DNA of 32,148 nt from Planctomycetota bacterium (GTDB lineage: Bacteria; Planctomycetota; Uabimicrobiia; Uabimicrobiales; Uabimicrobiaceae): contig JAJDCR010000015.1 in assembly GCA_029260735.1 (NCBI GenBank), forward strand, positions 129,825-161,972, in the 5' to 3' direction. The notes under the pieces are model-generated. The model worked only from the letters and a program-made list of their open reading frames with translations. It was not told the origin of the DNA and made no database searches. The stretch's first letter is position 1. Each line of letters opens with the position of its first letter. The position numbers and the translations under genes are program-made. Below are positions 23,515 to 32,148 of this stretch, one piece after another.

Positions 23515-24453
23515 TTACACAGAAAACCAAAAATCAGCAGCTTCTTTTAAACTCTGTAGAGAAAATTCTTTAGGAACTAAGCTAAGAAACCAAGGTAGAT
23601 GACAGTAACGATGCAATAATAGATAGCACATAATGCGGTGGGAGAAATTCTCGTCCAAATCTCCCAGGGAATAGCCGTAGGCTTCTAGAAAAGCTCTCCA
23701 TTTCCTAGAGTTTCCTTGAGATATAAATACTCCTACCGAAGAAAATTCATACTCATGGTGCCCAGGCATCGAAGGCTCAAAATCAATAAGACCCGATAGT
23801 TTCCAAGTTCCATTTTCTTCTTTCACCAGTAAGTGATCAAGCATAAGCTCTGTGTGAAGTAAAACGAGTTTCTCTTTGTGTTCAGGCATTTTTTGAGTAT
23901 AGAAGGAAATTTCCTTCAACCATTTTTCTGAAAGACCTAATTTTTTCTGCTTTTCTAAGCATGCTCTTTGTTGTTGAGAAACAAATTTTTGCCATTTTGC
24001 CTTGTCTGAATCCGTTCCTTGAAAAGGAACTTGGTGAAGCTCTTTTGTAGCCTTTCCTATATCCTGACATAAGCTTATTTGCTCTTTTTCTAAAAAACTA
24101 GGCCAAATATCTTTAAGAAGTGTTCCTGGAAGTTTTCTCATAACCAAATAAGGCCAGTTATCGATTTTACCATGAACAAGAAGTTCGGGAGTTTCCAGAG
24201 ACATTTTCCCGGAAAGATACTCTAGAAAATGGATTTCATTATCTGCATTCTTCTGAGAAATAGGGGCAAAAACCTTTACAACATAATTATCCCCTAGTGC
24301 AGAAACTATCTGAGTGCCATCCTTATAGCGAAAAATAGAACCAGAAAGTTTATGCCGCTCTTTGATGGTCTCTAAAACAGACTGACAGAGTTCTTCATTT
24401 TGGGAAATTTTTTCATATTCTTCCTCTGTTTTTACTTGCGGGAGTAGACTCAT
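23515..24453 (-). CDS. Aminoglycoside phosphotransferase (APH)-like kinase
   Basis: This 312-residue protein has the APH/choline-kinase fold: VVKVF with a candidate ATP-binding Lys60, Glu73 in the next helix, and the hinge YLVMRKLPG. The catalytic loop is LLHTELMLDHLLV (H200, E202) where most relatives have HGDLxxxN. The metal motif is GLIDFEPSMPGHHEYEF with D224. The HTE-x-x-x-x-H form of the loop recurs in a subgroup near hygromycin-type kinases, so activity is likely, but the substrate is not antibiotic by necessity. Its start overlaps the TVP38-like gene's stop by 4 bp and the SRPBCC gene follows by 10 nt, so all three are co-translated. Confidence 0.75.
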   Translation of the reverse strand: MSLLPQVKTEEEYEKISQNEELCQSVLETIKERHKLSGSIFRYKDGTQIVSALGDNYVVKVFAPISQKNADNEIHFLEYLSGKMSLETPELLVHGKIDNWPYLVMRKLPGTLLKDIWPSFLEKEQISLCQDIGKATKELHQVPFQGTDSDKAKWQKFVSQQQRACLEKQKKLGLSEKWLKEISFYTQKMPEHKEKLVLLHTELMLDHLLVKEENGTWKLSGLIDFEPSMPGHHEYEFSSVGVFISQGNSRKWRAFLEAYGYSLGDLDENFSHRIMCYLLLHRYCHLPWFLSLVPKEFSLQSLKEAADFWFSV

Positions 24454-25187
24454 GATAGTTTTTCCTCCCTAGGGGAGTGGTTAAAGCGAAACCTATTTTG
24501 AATAAAGGGTAAGGCTTTTTTGGTCACGAGAGGAAAAAGACCTATTAAAGCAAAGGACAAAAGTAAATTCATGGACATTATATCGCGAGGGGAATCCATT
24601 TGTCCGATTTGTGTTCCGGCATATACATAAACTGCCGTTCCTCCCAGCATGCCCACTTGACTTACCCAGTAAAAAGTCCATGTTTTTAGCCTACTTAAAC
24701 CAAAAACTAGATTAATAACAAAAAAAGGAAAAATGGGAATGAGTCGGAGGGTAAAAAGATACAAAGCTCCTTCTTTTTCAACTCCCCGATGAACAGTTTC
24801 CAAGCGAGAGCTCCATTTTTTTTCCACCCACCCAGAAAACAAGTAACGCGAAAGCAAAAAGGCCAAAGTTGCTCCAAGAGTACTGGCAAAAGAGACAACA
24901 AAAAGTGCCGGAAGAAAGCCAAAAATCGCTCCTCCTGCTAAAGTTAAAATGACTGCTCCTGGCAAAGATAGGGCAGTGGCAGCAATATAAACAATAAAGT
25001 AAAAAGAGAGAGAAAAAGCAGGGGTTTTATTATACATATCCTGGAGCTGCTTTTGTTGCTCTTTGAGATTCTCAAACGACAAGTACTTATCTAAACCATA
25101 GTAGAAATATCCCAGAACAAGAAGAGATATAGTAACCAGCAGAAATACTTTAGAGAGAGTTTTCTTTGCAATTCTGAATTTATCCAT
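24450..25187 (-). CDS. TVP38/TMEM64 (VTT-domain) membrane protein
   Basis: This 245-residue integral membrane protein has an N-terminal helix (about 12-30), a short charged periplasmic-type segment (YLSFENLKEQQKQLQDMYN), then a VTT/SNARE-associated domain: GAVILTLAGGAIFGFLPAL, FASTLGATLAFLLSRYLF, FTLRLIPIFPFFVINLVFGLS and a final helix. The family includes DedA-like proteins thought to move phospholipids or small solutes across membranes. It lies 27 nt after the alpha/beta hydrolase gene and overlaps the kinase gene, so a linked envelope role is plausible. Confidence 0.85.
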   Translation of the reverse strand: MDKFRIAKKTLSKVFLLVTISLLVLGYFYYGLDKYLSFENLKEQQKQLQDMYNKTPAFSLSFYFIVYIAATALSLPGAVILTLAGGAIFGFLPALFVVSFASTLGATLAFLLSRYLFSGWVEKKWSSRLETVHRGVEKEGALYLFTLRLIPIFPFFVINLVFGLSRLKTWTFYWVSQVGMLGGTAVYVYAGTQIGQMDSPRDIMSMNLLLSFALIGLFPLVTKKALPFIQNRFRFNHSPREEKLS

Positions 25188-25190
25188 AAA

Positions 25191-25226
25191 TTAGTTTTTC
25201 TTTTAGTTTTTCTTTTAGTTTTTCTT
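25191..25226. repeat. Three perfect 12-bp tandem repeats carrying in-frame stops
   Basis: TTAGTTTTTCTT occurs three times in a row. On the minus strand each unit reads AAGAAAAACTAA, so the hydrolase ends K-K-N-stop and two further in-frame stops follow at 12-nt steps. The last copy is just before the TVP38-like start codon. Confidence 0.85.
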
Positions 25227-26438
25227 TTGAAAAAAATCTATCGCTAGTCTTTGATAATGAGGATCACCAGAAAGAAGAGACTCCACATGGTCTTTCCCTG
25301 GAGCCACGATTCTTCGAACGTTTTTTCCAGAGAGAGCGCGGGAACGTTTCTCGGAAATGACAGAGTCGACCTCTCCGTGAAAAATCAAGGTGGGAGCTTC
25401 TATTTGGCTCAACCACTTTTTGTTATCTATCTGGGAAGGTTTTGCTTGGTTAAAAACTCTGGCATAAAAAAACATCAATTGAACAGAAAGAGGGCGTAGG
25501 AATGGAGGAAAAAAAAATAGATGATCTTGAGCAACAAGAGAAAGAGAGTCGAAGGGAGAGTCCAAAATAATGGCTTCGAATTTAGCCTGGGTAGAGGCAA
25601 AATGTAGAAGAGAAGCCGCGCCCATAGAGAAACCTAAGCCATAAACTTTATGCTCTTTACTCTGTAAAAACTTGTATGCGGCCCTTACATCATATTTTTC
25701 CCAGTAACCAATCGAGCAAGTATGACCATCACTTTCTCCATGTCCCCTAAAGTCAAAAATCAAAACATTGAAGCCTGCTTTAACTAAAAACTCAATGGAA
25801 GAAATAAAATTCGATTTATTCGCCCCTAGTCCATGACAAATGAGAACGCTCTCTTTGCTCTTTGGAGCAGGAACATACCAAGCCGATAAAGTTAAGCCAT
25901 CCACAGTTTGCAAAGAAATCTTCTCATAAGAAAGAGAAAAAGCCTGAAGAGGGTTGTAAAGATTTGCGTACTTAACTCGATGGACGGATAATACTGTCAT
26001 AAAAAAAGGAATTCCCAAAAGAATTACTGCCAAGATCTTGAGAATACGTCCGATGCGAGGATAAGGGACTTTAGGTAATCTCGACGATAAAAATTCTACT
26101 CCGACCATAATAAGCCAGATGAAAGAAGCTAGCCCGAGAAAAAACCACCCTCCCCAAAAAACTTCTATCCACAAGATCTGACAACCAGGAAGAATAAATC
26201 CCTGTAAAGCAAGGATTACTCCAAAAACGGGCAAAGTAAAAAACATAGTTTTATTTTTGTTTTGCCGCCAAACTTCTTTCTTTTGAAAAAAATAGACTAA
26301 AGAAAGAGTAGGAAGGCTTAGAAAAAAACTTTCTGATATTTGCTTTGTTACAACAAAAACAATGGAAAACACTGTAAACATCAAAAAAATGGGAATAAAA
26401 TTTTCTCTGACTATTTGCTTAGTCTCTCTCTGACTCAT
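25215..26438 (-). CDS. Membrane-anchored alpha/beta hydrolase
   Basis: This 407-residue protein has an N-terminal ~160 residues with several transmembrane helices (about 13-31, 35-51, 66-83, 96-117 and 131-150). A serine hydrolase domain follows (about 165-405): CHGLGANKSNF (oxyanion region), FDFRGHGESDG, nucleophile elbow GFSMGA with Ser271, HGEVDSVI with candidate Asp358, and GKDHVES with His384. These complete the catalytic triad in the right order. The domain resembles the BAAT/YqkD-like hydrolase group; the lipid or ester substrate is unknown. It is the first gene of the four-gene minus-strand operon. Confidence 0.85.
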   Translation of the reverse strand: MSQRETKQIVRENFIPIFLMFTVFSIVFVVTKQISESFFLSLPTLSLVYFFQKKEVWRQNKNKTMFFTLPVFGVILALQGFILPGCQILWIEVFWGGWFFLGLASFIWLIMVGVEFLSSRLPKVPYPRIGRILKILAVILLGIPFFMTVLSVHRVKYANLYNPLQAFSLSYEKISLQTVDGLTLSAWYVPAPKSKESVLICHGLGANKSNFISSIEFLVKAGFNVLIFDFRGHGESDGHTCSIGYWEKYDVRAAYKFLQSKEHKVYGLGFSMGAASLLHFASTQAKFEAIILDSPFDSLSLVAQDHLFFFPPFLRPLSVQLMFFYARVFNQAKPSQIDNKKWLSQIEAPTLIFHGEVDSVISEKRSRALSGKNVRRIVAPGKDHVESLLSGDPHYQRLAIDFFQKKN

Positions 26439-26664
26439 AATGATTTCCTAATTTAATTCATCATTTCTAACTATGCTTTTTGTAGCTATTCTATAGAGAA
26501 ATAGCAAGGTGAAAATCAACTTTTTTCCCATCTCTATTTACTCGCTCGTAAACAAAACTTCTAAAAACTCTTTGTTTTTGTTATCTCTAAATTGTATCCT
26601 TTTTTTAAGTTACTCCAAGACGCGTCTCTAAATCTTAAAAATTTTTACTAGTCTCTCTTTGGTC

Positions 26665-26669
26665 AAGGA
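26665..26669 (+). promoter_or_regulatory. Ribosome binding site deciding the TPR protein start
   Basis: AAGGA abuts the upstream ATG (26669) but lies 8 nt before the ATG at 26678, which is therefore the likelier start. Confidence 0.55.
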
Positions 26670-26677
26670 TGTGTTTC

Positions 26678-29600
26678 ATGAATTCTCCCAAGCGTTCTCT
26701 TAGTCCTACTGCAAAAAAATTTGTCATTGCGGGCATCTCCATACTTTTAATCCTTTGGATTAGTGCCATCATCCACTATTTCTCTCCAGAACAAAAAAAA
26801 TCTCGGCACGCAGAAAAAGCAAAGCTTTACATGGAGAAAGAACTATTTGCCGCAGCAGTAAAAGAATTCTCCCAAGCTTTGGAGTTCGCCCCCCAAGATG
26901 AGGCTATTCGTTTAAAGCTAGCAAAAGCATACCATCGTAGTAAAAATCCTCAGCAAGCCATCGAAGAGTTATACAAATTTACCAAAAGTACTCAAAAGAA
27001 CCGAGAAGCTCATATTTTATTGGTTGTAGTCTTGAAAGAGCAGAAGCGTGGCGAGGAGGCGTTACTGGTCTGTAATGCTTTTTTACATTCCCATCCTCAA
27101 GATACGGATTTTCTAAATGAAAGAGGGCTTTTACTTTGGGCTCTTGGGCAACAAGAAAAAGCAATTGTTGATTTTCGCCGAGCACTTGCGGTTCGCCCGG
27201 ACTTAAAAGTAAGCTTAATGAATTTAGCCAGGTTATACTGGGAAAGAAAAAACTTTGACCAAACCATCCGTCTCCTCCAGCAATATTTAAAAGAATATCC
27301 GGCCAATGCTGATGTTCACAACCAATTAGCATTATCGTTTTTGGAGCTAGGAGGACTAGAACAAGCGGTTAATGAATTCTACAAAATTACCCAAAACTTT
27401 CCGGAGACTTCCAAGGTAATAGTTCCTTATTTATCTCTAGCTTTATTTCTCCAAGGAAAAACCAAAGAAGCTTTCACCATGGCACGCTCTAGTGCTGGTG
27501 ATGACGAAAAAGAAATTTCGCGTTTTCCTATACTAACTTATGAGCGAGGACTAAGGCTTGTACAAGAACAAAAATTAGCAGAAGCTCTTCAAGATTTTCA
27601 ACGAGCCAAACAAGCCCCTTTTGTTATTCCAGATGTTCATTTACAACTAGCCTCTCTTTATCTTAAATCGAAAAATCAATCGAAAAATCGTCCTTTGGCT
27701 ATCCAAGAGTTACAGTTACTTCTTCAGAGACAGCCGGATAACCGTAATACCATTGTTTCTTTGATTCAGTTATTAAGCGAAGAAAATCGATGGGATGAGG
27801 CAAATTCCCTGTGTTTGAAAGCAGAAAAGCTTTTTCCTAAAGATTCGAGTTTACCTTCTCTTAGAGAGCAAATCCTTAACGGATATATGCAATCAGCTTT
27901 GTCTTTTTATTTGGCCAATGATGGCGGAAATACAATATCTAGTTTACAAAAGTATCTGCAATATCGTCAAAGCACAGGAGCATACAATTTTTTATCTTTA
28001 GTTTTGCAAAGGAGTAATCGCCTAGAGGAAGCTCTTCAAGTAACAGCTAAATTAAAGGATGATTGGGCGGTTCAGGTTATACGTGGTCTCATTTATCAGC
28101 AAGCAAAAAAAGAAGAGGAGGCCAAGAAAGAACTTTCGCCAGATGTTCCCTTTGTAAATGCCCTAGAAACTATTTGGGAGCAAACAGACCTTAATTTAAA
28201 TGCTTTAACTGAGGCTATCGTTTTTTTACAAATAAACAATGGATCTCTGGCTTTAAACCGTTGCCAATCTATCCTTAATAAATTACCAGGCAACCAGTTT
28301 CTTCTTTATTTGAAAGCAACTACCCTAAGATTTTTGCAAAATGATGCGGGAGCAATCGAAATTTTACAAAGTTTAGTCGAAAGAAATAACTCTTTGCCAG
28401 CAGTAACTGAGCTGAGTGAACTACTCCTTAAAGAAAAACGTTGGGAGGAGGCGGAAGAAACTCTAATTGATGCTTTAAAAAAAGAACCTAAATCAGCTCG
28501 ACTTCTTTGGCTAATTAGCCAATGCTATGAGTTACAAGAAAAAAAGGCTTCCGCCATAGGCTACTATAATCGATTTACCAAAGCAACAAAAGAAACCAAT
28601 GACTTGATCCAAGCATACTCTAAACTATCCCAACTCTCTCTAGAACTCAAAGAAACCAAAAAGCCACTGGAGTACTTAGAAAAAGCCCAAAAGCTATCTC
28701 CCAAAAATCCTAGCATTCTTTTGCAGTTAGCTCAGGTTTATATTCGAATGAAGAAGTGGGAAGAAGCCCAGTTACGACTGGAAGAAGTACTTGAGCTAGC
28801 TCCTTCTCTTTCTGGAGTAAAAGATCTTATGGATAAAATATCTTTAGTTTCTCAAAAGCCAGAGAAGGATAAAATACTCTCTTATACTCAAGCTTTGAGG
28901 CAACTGGGACATGAGAAAAGTGCAGAAAGTCTTTTAGAGAAAAGTCTTAGCAAAAATAAAGATACTGATTTAGCAATAGAGTTAGCGCAAATATATTGGA
29001 ACAGCAAGCGCAAAAAAGAGGCATTCTCAACTCTTAATAAATATCCGAAGGAATATAAAGCGGGATTGCAAAAGGGAATTTTTTACCTACAAAACTACAA
29101 GTATAAGGAAGCAGAAAAAGTACTCAAGTCCATCAGCCAAAAATTCACTTCGTTTCGAAAAGAAATTTCTCCCTACCTTGTTTTAACTTGGATGCAATTG
29201 AGTAAACCAGACTTAGCCTTCGAGCTAGCCAATAACATCATAAAAGAATCCCAGGAATCAAAACAAATCCATCCCTTAATTTACTATGGAAAGGGCATGG
29301 AGTCTTTAGGTCAAAAAAACTATCCTCAGGCAGTTGCTGAATTGGAATATGCTATTCAAAGCTCCGTTCTTCCCGAAGATTTTTTTAACCAACTTGCTTT
29401 CGCTTATCTTGGAGTAAATGATAAAACAAGAGCTTTAGCTGCTTTATCAAGGCTTCCTCAGGAAAGAAAAGATCTATTAGCAGCTTATATTCTCCAGGGA
29501 CAAATATGGATAGACTTGGGCCATTTAGCTAAAGCAGAGCATCATGCTCAAAAAGTTTTGGCCTTCGCTCCTGACGACACTTCGGTACTTTTACTTTTAG

Positions 29601-30457
29601 CTCAAGTTTTTACAGCACGCCAGAAATTTGCCTTGGCCTTAGACATTTTAGTTCCACTACACAAGGAACAAGGTGAAAACACTAGAGCCATTACTCTGAT
29701 TATCGATAATTACATTGCACAAAAAGATTGGGAGAAGGCGGTGAGCTACGCTCAGAAAATACCTTCTTCTTTAGATAAAAATTTAATTTTAGCCCAACTA
29801 TATACTTTGCAAGAAAAACACAAAAAGGCTCAGGAGAATTTACTCTTAGCTTCACAGGATAGTCCGCGCAATGTTAATATCCTAAAATCTCTGGCCGATT
29901 GTTACCAAAGGCAGGGAAAATTTGAACAAGAACAAAAAACCTTACAAAAGTTACTTGAGTTACAACCGAATTCTCTAATTTTGATTAGTAGCTTAGCTCA
30001 GTGTTACGAACGCCAAAAGAACATGGCGGAAGCATTAAATAGTTATCAAAAAGTGATTGAGTTAACCCAAAATCAACCGAATAACCTAACAAGAGCTCAA
30101 AGTGCTAACAATATGGCTTGGCTTCTTTTACAAACTCAACAGTATAATCCCCAACTAGCTCTCCAGTATGTAAGGGAAGCTTATAGACTCCTCGGAAATC
30201 AAGTTGCTGTTTTAGACACTTTGGGGTGGGCTTACTATCATGTAGGAGAGTACGCCCAAGCAGAGAAAGTTTTTCTTACTATTTTGCAGCAAGATTCCCG
30301 CCGACCTAACACGTGGTATCATCTAGGGGCAACCTACGCACGACAGAAGAAAAATGATAAAGCCCAAGAAACGATTAACAAAGCCCTCTCTCTTTCAAAT
30401 TCGTTTCCCGAAGCGAAGGAAGCAAAAGCGCTTTTAAAAACTCTCCAGGAAAAATAA
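26678..30457 (+). CDS. Giant membrane-anchored TPR protein
   Basis: This 1259-residue protein has a short basic N terminus (MNSPKRSLSPTAKKF), one transmembrane helix (about residues 14-34) and then tetratricopeptide repeats nearly to the end. Clear units include FAAAVKEFSQALEFAPQDE, EKAIVDFRRALAVRPDLK, EEAQLRLEEVLELAP and AEALNSYQKVIELTQNQPN; a typical TPR spacing of ~34 residues suggests some 25-30 repeats. It is thus a long periplasmic or cytoplasmic scaffold anchored at the inner membrane. Such TPR proteins occur in exosortase/PEP-CTERM polysaccharide systems (for example PrsT), but this one lacks a lipoprotein signal and no system gene is adjacent. It is divergent from the hydrolase operon and followed by a secreted repeat protein. 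Confidence 0.85.
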   Translation: MNSPKRSLSPTAKKFVIAGISILLILWISAIIHYFSPEQKKSRHAEKAKLYMEKELFAAAVKEFSQALEFAPQDEAIRLKLAKAYHRSKNPQQAIEELYKFTKSTQKNREAHILLVVVLKEQKRGEEALLVCNAFLHSHPQDTDFLNERGLLLWALGQQEKAIVDFRRALAVRPDLKVSLMNLARLYWERKNFDQTIRLLQQYLKEYPANADVHNQLALSFLELGGLEQAVNEFYKITQNFPETSKVIVPYLSLALFLQGKTKEAFTMARSSAGDDEKEISRFPILTYERGLRLVQEQKLAEALQDFQRAKQAPFVIPDVHLQLASLYLKSKNQSKNRPLAIQELQLLLQRQPDNRNTIVSLIQLLSEENRWDEANSLCLKAEKLFPKDSSLPSLREQILNGYMQSALSFYLANDGGNTISSLQKYLQYRQSTGAYNFLSLVLQRSNRLEEALQVTAKLKDDWAVQVIRGLIYQQAKKEEEAKKELSPDVPFVNALETIWEQTDLNLNALTEAIVFLQINNGSLALNRCQSILNKLPGNQFLLYLKATTLRFLQNDAGAIEILQSLVERNNSLPAVTELSELLLKEKRWEEAEETLIDALKKEPKSARLLWLISQCYELQEKKASAIGYYNRFTKATKETNDLIQAYSKLSQLSLELKETKKPLEYLEKAQKLSPKNPSILLQLAQVYIRMKKWEEAQLRLEEVLELAPSLSGVKDLMDKISLVSQKPEKDKILSYTQALRQLGHEKSAESLLEKSLSKNKDTDLAIELAQIYWNSKRKKEAFSTLNKYPKEYKAGLQKGIFYLQNYKYKEAEKVLKSISQKFTSFRKEISPYLVLTWMQLSKPDLAFELANNIIKESQESKQIHPLIYYGKGMESLGQKNYPQAVAELEYAIQSSVLPEDFFNQLAFAYLGVNDKTRALAALSRLPQERKDLLAAYILQGQIWIDLGHLAKAEHHAQKVLAFAPDDTSVLLLLAQVFTARQKFALALDILVPLHKEQGENTRAITLIIDNYIAQKDWEKAVSYAQKIPSSLDKNLILAQLYTLQEKHKKAQENLLLASQDSPRNVNILKSLADCYQRQGKFEQEQKTLQKLLELQPNSLILISSLAQCYERQKNMAEALNSYQKVIELTQNQPNNLTRAQSANNMAWLLLQTQQYNPQLALQYVREAYRLLGNQVAVLDTLGWAYYHVGEYAQAEKVFLTILQQDSRRPNTWYHLGATYARQKKNDKAQETINKALSLSNSFPEAKEAKALLKTLQEK

Positions 30458-30606
30458 AAAAATTTTAAGCAAGAGAATCTTGTTGCTGCATGGCAGCATA
30501 ATGGTTTTATCAAATTTCCTAAAACAAAATTTGCTAGAAAAAATGTAAATAATCTAAAAAACCTTGAAACTTTGTCGGTAATCCGTTACTCTTAGGTATT
30601 ACAAAT

Positions 30607-30625
30607 AAACTACAAGAGTTATAAT
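30607..30625 (+). promoter_or_regulatory. Possible promoter of the second secreted repeat protein
   Basis: A perfect TATAAT (30620-30625) lies about 53 nt before the start codon of the next gene. The -35 side is poor; the best upstream match is ATTACA about 16 nt away. Weak call. Confidence 0.3.
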
Positions 30626-30678
30626 TATATTTAAAAAGTAAGATACAAACAAAATTGGCATTGTATTGAGAGAGAATT

Positions 30679-32148
30679 ATGAATACTAGCAGAGCAGTTT
30701 TTTATCTAATTATTGCGATGGGCGTCGTGAGCAGTTTTTCGCCTATACTCGCGGATAGTATAAATCTCAGTAGCGGGACTCAGGATGTACCCGTAGATAC
30801 TGTATTTACGACAGTTACCCAAAGTGGAGGAACCCTGACAGGGGCAGGAAAAATTACCTCTTCTGGCACTTGGACATGGACAGGCGGAATCCTGCAAGGT
30901 ACCGACGGTAGCGAAGAAGCAGTTGCCCAGGGGGGACTAAACCTGAGTAGCAGTGTAAAAACTCTGCAAAATAGAACTTTAACAAATGCTAGCGGTAGCA
31001 CAGCAACTTGGAGTGCCGGTAGTATTATAATGACAGGAACAGACGCCACCTTCATCAACGATGGAACTTTTAATAACACCGGCGCTCTCCAAATGCGAAG
31101 GATTGGCACCACAGCCAATTTCATTAACAACGGGACTTTTAGCAAAAAAACTTCCACTGGCATCACAACTTTTAGTGCGGTTGATTTTACTAACTCTAGT
31201 GGTGCAACTCTTGATATAGAAAAAGGAAGTTTAAGGTTCACAGGAACATTTACAAATGCTGGCGATGTTACCTTAGATGCATCTACTGGACTGCTCATCA
31301 GTGGGGCAAGCAAAACTCACACTCTAGGGGGAAGTATTACAGGAACAGGTATTGTGCAGCTAAGCTCTGCCTCTGGAACTCACAACATAACTGGCACTTA
31401 CGACGTTTCTAGCACTCAAGTATTCAATGGTATCTCTAACTTTAGTGGAACAAGTGCCACTCTAGGAAACACCTCTATTAGTGGAAGTAGCACCACTGCC
31501 AATTTCAGTGGTAGTACCGTCAATGCCACAAGCATGAGTCTTACGGGAACTTCTAAGTCTAACTTCACCAATGCCGGAACAGTCAACGCTAACTCTTTAT
31601 CTATTGCTAGTTCTGCCGAAGCAACTTTCACAAACCGAGATGTCAACATTAGCACTATCACTGTTAGCAGCACAAACTCCAAACTGATTTCTTCAAACAG
31701 TGACATCGGATCTACTGGGGGAAGCTTAATTCTCACTACCGGAGGCCAAGCTACCTTCCTTTCCTCTAGTACCGTAACGGGAGCAACTGCCACTATTAAC
31801 TCCATTTCCTCCCTAGTTGTCGACGATAGTGATTTTAATATTGCTACTCTTACCATGAACAGTGGTACTTCTACTTTCAAAGACGGTGGAACTTTTGGTG
31901 GTACCACCTTCCAACAAAACGCAGGCAGTAGCACCTTCGAAATTGGTAGTACTCTTAATGGTACCAACTTAAATGTTGTAGGAGGAACCGCTAGCCTTCA
32001 AAGTGGTAGTGTTCTCAACTCCACCAACACTAACGTCCAAGGGGGAACTTTGATTCTCGACGGTGCTGCTCGTACTTTGAATAACCTCAGTGTTACAGCG
32101 GGTACCTTACGAGGAAACTCGGAGCTAGAGGTTGCCAATAACTTCACT
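30679..32148 (+). CDS. Secreted Ser/Thr/Gly/Asn-rich repeat protein, 5' part
   Basis: The frame opens at ATG 30679 (leader GAGAGA) and stays open to the last base: 490 residues with no stop, so the C terminus is outside the window. The N terminus MNTSRAVFYLIIAMGVVSSF and SPILA form a signal peptide (cut near residue 25). The mature region is almost all short strands of Ser, Thr, Gly, Asn and Ala with periodic hydrophobics, for example ATFINDGTFNNTG, TANFINNGTF, SGTSATLGNTSISGSSTTAN, resembling autotransporter or filamentous beta-helix proteins. Some units echo the NNGTFNN theme of the asparagine-rich PEP-CTERM protein, but the repeat is looser. A PEP-CTERM tail beyond the edge is plausible, not seen. 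Confidence 0.8.
   Translation, partial: MNTSRAVFYLIIAMGVVSSFSPILADSINLSSGTQDVPVDTVFTTVTQSGGTLTGAGKITSSGTWTWTGGILQGTDGSEEAVAQGGLNLSSSVKTLQNRTLTNASGSTATWSAGSIIMTGTDATFINDGTFNNTGALQMRRIGTTANFINNGTFSKKTSTGITTFSAVDFTNSSGATLDIEKGSLRFTGTFTNAGDVTLDASTGLLISGASKTHTLGGSITGTGIVQLSSASGTHNITGTYDVSSTQVFNGISNFSGTSATLGNTSISGSSTTANFSGSTVNATSMSLTGTSKSNFTNAGTVNANSLSIASSAEATFTNRDVNISTITVSSTNSKLISSNSDIGSTGGSLILTTGGQATFLSSSTVTGATATINSISSLVVDDSDFNIATLTMNSGTSTFKDGGTFGGTTFQQNAGSSTFEIGSTLNGTNLNVVGGTASLQSGSVLNSTNTNVQGGTLILDGAARTLNNLSVTAGTLRGNSELEVANNFT

Noticed and set aside
30458..30520. Two small hairpins after the TPR gene as a terminator
   Set aside because: Stems are only 5 bp and no T tract follows.
30780..31967. 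Two minus-strand ORFs opposite the second repeat protein
   Set aside because: Same cause: Val/Leu/Pro-rich antisense of a Ser/Thr/Gly-rich repeat gene that itself has a signal peptide and an open frame.

Overview
The window looks like a bacterial chromosome or large replicon, AT-rich by eye, with Shine-Dalgarno-led genes and two proteins ending in PEP-CTERM sorting tails. A PEP-CTERM/exosortase cell surface, a very large TPR protein, a GMC oxidoreductase with its small subunit and low GC together suggest a PVC-group organism (Planctomycetes, Verrucomicrobia or Lentisphaerae). No rRNA, tRNA or universal marker is present to prove this.

Layout. 1-1045: 3' part of an MFS transporter whose last codons contain a perfect palindrome. 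1003-1593: a nested cluster of REP-like palindromes. 1626-9424: an accessory-looking block with a PcfJ-domain protein, a small DUF2834-like membrane protein, an 1114-residue asparagine-rich PEP-CTERM repeat protein, and an RPA-family plasmid-type replication initiator with 22-bp-spaced iterons upstream. Short direct repeats flank the repeat-protein gene. 9931-12454: a secreted protein followed by two tandem Sir2 deacylases, all on the minus strand. 12455-12890: an intergenic region with a 149-nt hairpin built of GATTAC/GTAATC hexamers. 12891-15411: a three-gene minus-strand operon (GMC small subunit, GMC oxidoreductase, secreted protein). 15609-17573: a divergent XRE-HTH protein with a nucleoside-deoxyribosyltransferase-like domain. 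17650-18267: thymidylate kinase. 18415-22147: plus-strand genes for two small exported proteins, an M20 amidohydrolase and an acidic-tailed protein, closed by a hairpin between convergent genes. 22217-22942: a small PEP-CTERM protein. 23043-26438: a four-gene minus-strand operon (alpha/beta hydrolase, TVP38/VTT membrane protein, APH-like kinase, SRPBCC protein). 26678-30457: a giant membrane-anchored TPR protein. 30679 to the end: the first 490 residues of a second secreted repeat protein.

How the genes fit together. The PEP-CTERM proteins, the open-ended secreted repeat protein and the TPR protein suggest investment in a cell-surface or matrix system, but no exosortase lies in the window. 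The PcfJ gene, the RPA initiator and the iterons point to plasmid ancestry for the left third. The observations most worth following are the iteron origin, the paired sirtuins that differ at the acyl-specificity arginine, the HTH/NDT-like fusion, the long hexamer hairpin, and the duplicated flanks of the repeat-protein gene.
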